A stretch of DNA of 64,000 nt from Limnohabitans sp. INBF002 (lineage in GTDB: Bacteria > Pseudomonadota > Gammaproteobacteria > Burkholderiales > Burkholderiaceae_C): positions 496,001 through 560,000 of the forward strand of contig NZ_AP027055.1 in assembly GCF_027924905.1 (NCBI RefSeq), read 5' to 3'. The notes beneath the pieces were generated by a model. That model was not told the DNA's origin and ran no database searches. It saw only the letters and a list, made by a program, of their open reading frames with translations. Made by a program: the position numbers and the translations under genes. This document shows positions 61,824 through 64,000 of this stretch, piece after piece. Each line of letters starts with the position of its first letter. Position 1 is the first letter of the stretch.

Positions 61824-63116
61824 TTAATTGAATCCAAGTGTGTGTGGCAGCCAAGTACTCAGACTTGGCACAAAGGTCAGAAGAACCAAAATAATGGCAT
61901 GCGCCCATAGGAAAGGCTTCAGTTCTCTGACCAGCGCATCCAGTGGAACTTTGGACACGTTGGAGGTCACAAACAGCAAGCCTCCAACCGGGGGCGTGAT
62001 CATGCCCAGCGTCAAATTGAAGATGACCACCATTGCGAAATGCACGGGATCCACCCCCAGCTTGGCCGCGACAGGGGCAAGGATGGGAACCAAAACCATC
62101 ACACCCGGCAACGGCTCAATGAAGATGCCAAAGATCAGCAAGAAGATGTTGACAGCAATCAAGAAGGTGAAGGCAGACATGTCTTGTGTCCCCATCCATT
62201 CGGCCAGTTTGATCGGCAATCCATCAATCGTCAGAACCCATGCAAATGCGTTTGACGTGCCAATGATGATGAGCACCGAAGCGGTCATCAGTGCTGATCG
62301 TGACAGGATGTCGGGTACTGCTTTCCATTCCAGCGTGCGATAAATCCATTTGCCGCACACCAAGGCGTAAAACACGGCAACCACAGAGGCTTCAGTCGGT
62401 GTGAACCAACCTGCACGCATGCCGCCCAAAATAATCACAGGCAGCATCAGGGCAGGAATGGCCTTCCACGTGACGAGCATTTTTTCTGCGAATGTTTCGT
62501 TACCAGGAATGCCTTTGTAGTTGCGTTGCTTTGATACACGAAAGTTGACCAACGCCATGCCCGCTGCAATCAAAATGCCAGGGACAAAGCCCGCCACAAA
62601 CAACGCACCCACCGAGACACGTTCGTCCTGTAATGCATAAATGATCATGATGATCGACGGTGGAATGATGGGGCCCACGATTGCCGTCGCAGCGGTCAGT
62701 GCAGCTGCGTAAGAGCGGTCATAGCCCGCCTTGTCCATCATGCGAATCATCATGGAGCCAGGGCCTGCGGCATCGGCCAGCGCAGATCCCGAAATGCCGG
62801 AAAAGAAAGTCAGCGACACCACGTTGGTGTAGCCCAAGCCGCCGCGTTTGTGGCCCACAAATTGAGCGGCGAATTTCAACAACACCTCAGTCAACGACCC
62901 GCCGCTCATGAGTTCTGCCGCTAAGATAAAAAATGGCACGGCCATGAGTGGAAAGCTGTCCACACCCTCGTATGTTTGCTTGAGCAAAACGAACAAGGGG
63001 TAATCAGCCCCGAAGACCAAAGCGGTGAGCGTTGAGAAGCCCAGTGCAAAAGCAACGGGCAGACCAATGGCTAAGTAAAAGCAGCAACTGAGAAGAAGAA
63101 TTAAGCTGAGACTCAT
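61824..63116 (-). CDS. dctM: TRAP transporter large permease DctM
   Basis: A 430-residue protein with about twelve hydrophobic segments from ATG 63116. GISGSALADAAGPGSMMI and GPIIPPSIIMIIYA are typical of the DctM/SiaM family, and LTLGMITPPVGGLLFVTSNV near the C-terminus is the other family signature. It imports a carboxylate with sodium and needs DctQ and DctP. The start overlaps the dctQ stop by four bases. Confidence 0.94.
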   Translation of the reverse strand: MSLSLILLLSCCFYLAIGLPVAFALGFSTLTALVFGADYPLFVLLKQTYEGVDSFPLMAVPFFILAAELMSGGSLTEVLLKFAAQFVGHKRGGLGYTNVVSLTFFSGISGSALADAAGPGSMMIRMMDKAGYDRSYAAALTAATAIVGPIIPPSIIMIIYALQDERVSVGALFVAGFVPGILIAAGMALVNFRVSKQRNYKGIPGNETFAEKMLVTWKAIPALMLPVIILGGMRAGWFTPTEASVVAVFYALVCGKWIYRTLEWKAVPDILSRSALMTASVLIIIGTSNAFAWVLTIDGLPIKLAEWMGTQDMSAFTFLIAVNIFLLIFGIFIEPLPGVMVLVPILAPVAAKLGVDPVHFAMVVIFNLTLGMITPPVGGLLFVTSNVSKVPLDALVRELKPFLWAHAIILVLLTFVPSLSTWLPHTLGFN

Positions 63117-63625
63117 AGTGAAGCACTCGCGGTGGCGTCGAAATGTGAATCGGATGCGAAGGTGCGCGTCGCTACATAGTCGCGAACAATGAGCAACCAA
63201 TGTATGAGCAGCAATGCGCCGCCCAAAGGCATGGATGCGTAGATCCATGACATTGAAATTTGTGTGGTGGGTGTGACTTGGTATTGAACGCGCTCAACAT
63301 AGATGAGGCCGTACCAAATGATGAAGCAGAAAAACCCCGACAACATCAATGCAATCAATACGCGAAGCGCGCGTGCCCAGGCGGTGGGCAGGCTGTCCTG
63401 CAAGTTTTCAACTGCAATATGACCGCCATAGCGCAGCACGGGACCTGCCCCTAAAAACGTCAACCAAACCATCAAGTAGCGGGCTACTTCTTCTGCCCAT
63501 TCGATGGACTCATTTGTAAAGTAGCGCAACGAAATGTTGGCAAAAATAATCATGGACATCGCTGCGAGTAAAACGATTAATGCCCAGCGATTGGCCGTCA
63601 GAAACCACGACTCAAGATATTTCAT
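63113..63625 (-). CDS. dctQ: TRAP transporter small permease DctQ
   Basis: A 170-residue protein with four membrane helices. IFANISLRYFTNESIEWAEE with VARYLMVWLTFLGAGPVLR is the DctQ signature. It joins DctM in the membrane. It lies 60 bases downstream of dctP. Confidence 0.92.
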   Translation of the reverse strand: MKYLESWFLTANRWALIVLLAAMSMIIFANISLRYFTNESIEWAEEVARYLMVWLTFLGAGPVLRYGGHIAVENLQDSLPTAWARALRVLIALMLSGFFCFIIWYGLIYVERVQYQVTPTTQISMSWIYASMPLGGALLLIHWLLIVRDYVATRTFASDSHFDATASASL

Positions 63626-63685
63626 GCAAAGCTCCTGCCGGAGGTGAGCGAATGGCCCACCTCTGGCATATAGGGTGGCGAAGGT

Positions 63686-64000
63686 TTATTTGATGGCCTG
63701 GATTGCGGCAATCTTGTCAGCACCAAACTCTTTCGCAAACGTTGCGTAAGCAGGCGTTACGGCTTTGCGGAATGCATCGCCGTCTACCTTTTTCACAACT
63801 TGCATGCCCTCTTTCTCCATTTGGGTGATGCCGTTGCTTTCATCGTCGTTGACTTTTTTGCGCTGGATCACAGAAGCTTTCTTGGCGGCATCAACAAAGA
63901 CTGCTTTGTCGGTGTCAGAAAGTTTTTGCCAGATTGCAGGCGAGATGATCAATGCTGCTGGTGAATACACGTGATTCGTCAACGAAAAATGCTTTTGAAC
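63686..64000 (-). CDS. dctP: TRAP transporter substrate-binding protein DctP (5' part cut off by window)
   Basis: The last 104 residues of a DctP protein. FSLTNHVYSPAALIISPAIW followed by KLSDTDKAVFVDAAKKAS and MEKEGMQVVKKVDGDAFRKA is the C-terminal lobe of the family. The start lies beyond the right edge. It captures the substrate for DctQM, and it is the first visible gene of the dctP-dctQ-dctM-RLP-kinase-regulator operon. Confidence 0.9.
   Translation of the reverse strand, partial: VQKHFSLTNHVYSPAALIISPAIWQKLSDTDKAVFVDAAKKASVIQRKKVNDDESNGITQMEKEGMQVVKKVDGDAFRKAVTPAYATFAKEFGADKIAAIQAIK

Noticed and set aside
1..64000. CRISPR arrays, tRNA or rRNA genes, insertion sequences, phage integrases
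   Set aside because: No regular spaced repeats, no cloverleaf or rRNA sequence, and no transposase or integrase reading frame were noticed in reading both strands; a tRNAscan or repeat finder was not run.

Overview
The window is a gene-dense, roughly 58% G+C (by eye) chromosomal segment from a betaproteobacterium, most likely a member of the Comamonadaceae close to Limnohabitans or Rhodoferax. The basis is the Burkholderiales-type block asd-fimV-truA-trpF-trpB-trpA-accD, the leuC-(entericidin)-leuD-leuB cluster, several Bug/TctC-type periplasmic binding proteins, and the protein sequences overall. No rRNA, tRNA, CRISPR array or insertion sequence was seen. No gene-free stretch exceeds 300 bases; the longest is about 280 bases upstream of asd, and it holds a putative leader peptide.

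Layout. 1-9.4 kb: housekeeping genes (a truncated HPF/RaiA gene, a MASE1-like membrane protein, TerC, enoyl-CoA hydratase, M61 peptidase, DUF3429, DsbC, a UbiH-family monooxygenase, a MOSC protein, YchF). 9.4-21 kb: accD, trpA, trpB, trpF, truA, fimV and asd (minus strand), a small RelE/HigB-type toxin-antitoxin pair, then leuB, leuD, an entericidin-type lipoprotein and leuC. 21-36.4 kb: a porin, a LysR regulator, a CoA-transferase/HMG-CoA-lyase-like/VOC operon, a decayed tctC gene, and a ten-gene minus-strand catabolic operon. That operon has a two-subunit molybdenum hydroxylase, two TctC proteins, an exported amidohydrolase/decarboxylase, an intradiol dioxygenase, an SDR, a BKACE enzyme, an MDR oxidoreductase and a cupin, and reads as catabolism of an aromatic or heteroaromatic acid. 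36.4-42.4 kb: ExbD-ExbD-ExbB-TonB, a bactofilin, a ParA-like ATPase, a FlaG-like protein and acetyl-CoA synthetase.

42.5-58 kb is the conflict and DNA-maintenance region and the most interesting part. It holds a zorA-zorB-zorC set (Zorya type I order) with no zorD. Divergent from it is a visibly A+T-richer cassette: a PAAR protein, a putative M15-like peptidoglycan peptidase effector and a secreted putative immunity protein. Next comes recC-recB-hicA-hicB-recD, in which a HicAB toxin-antitoxin pair sits inside the recBCD operon with a 4-base overlap between hicB and recD and its own palindromic operator candidate.

58-64 kb: a lipoprotein, then an acid-sugar operon (TRAP transporter dctP-dctQ-dctM, RuBisCO-like protein, DUF1537 kinase, FadR/GntR regulator). 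This resembles D-apionate/3-oxoisoapionate pathways. The window ends inside dctP.

All functional calls come from reading the translated sequences and recognising families and motifs. No database search was run.
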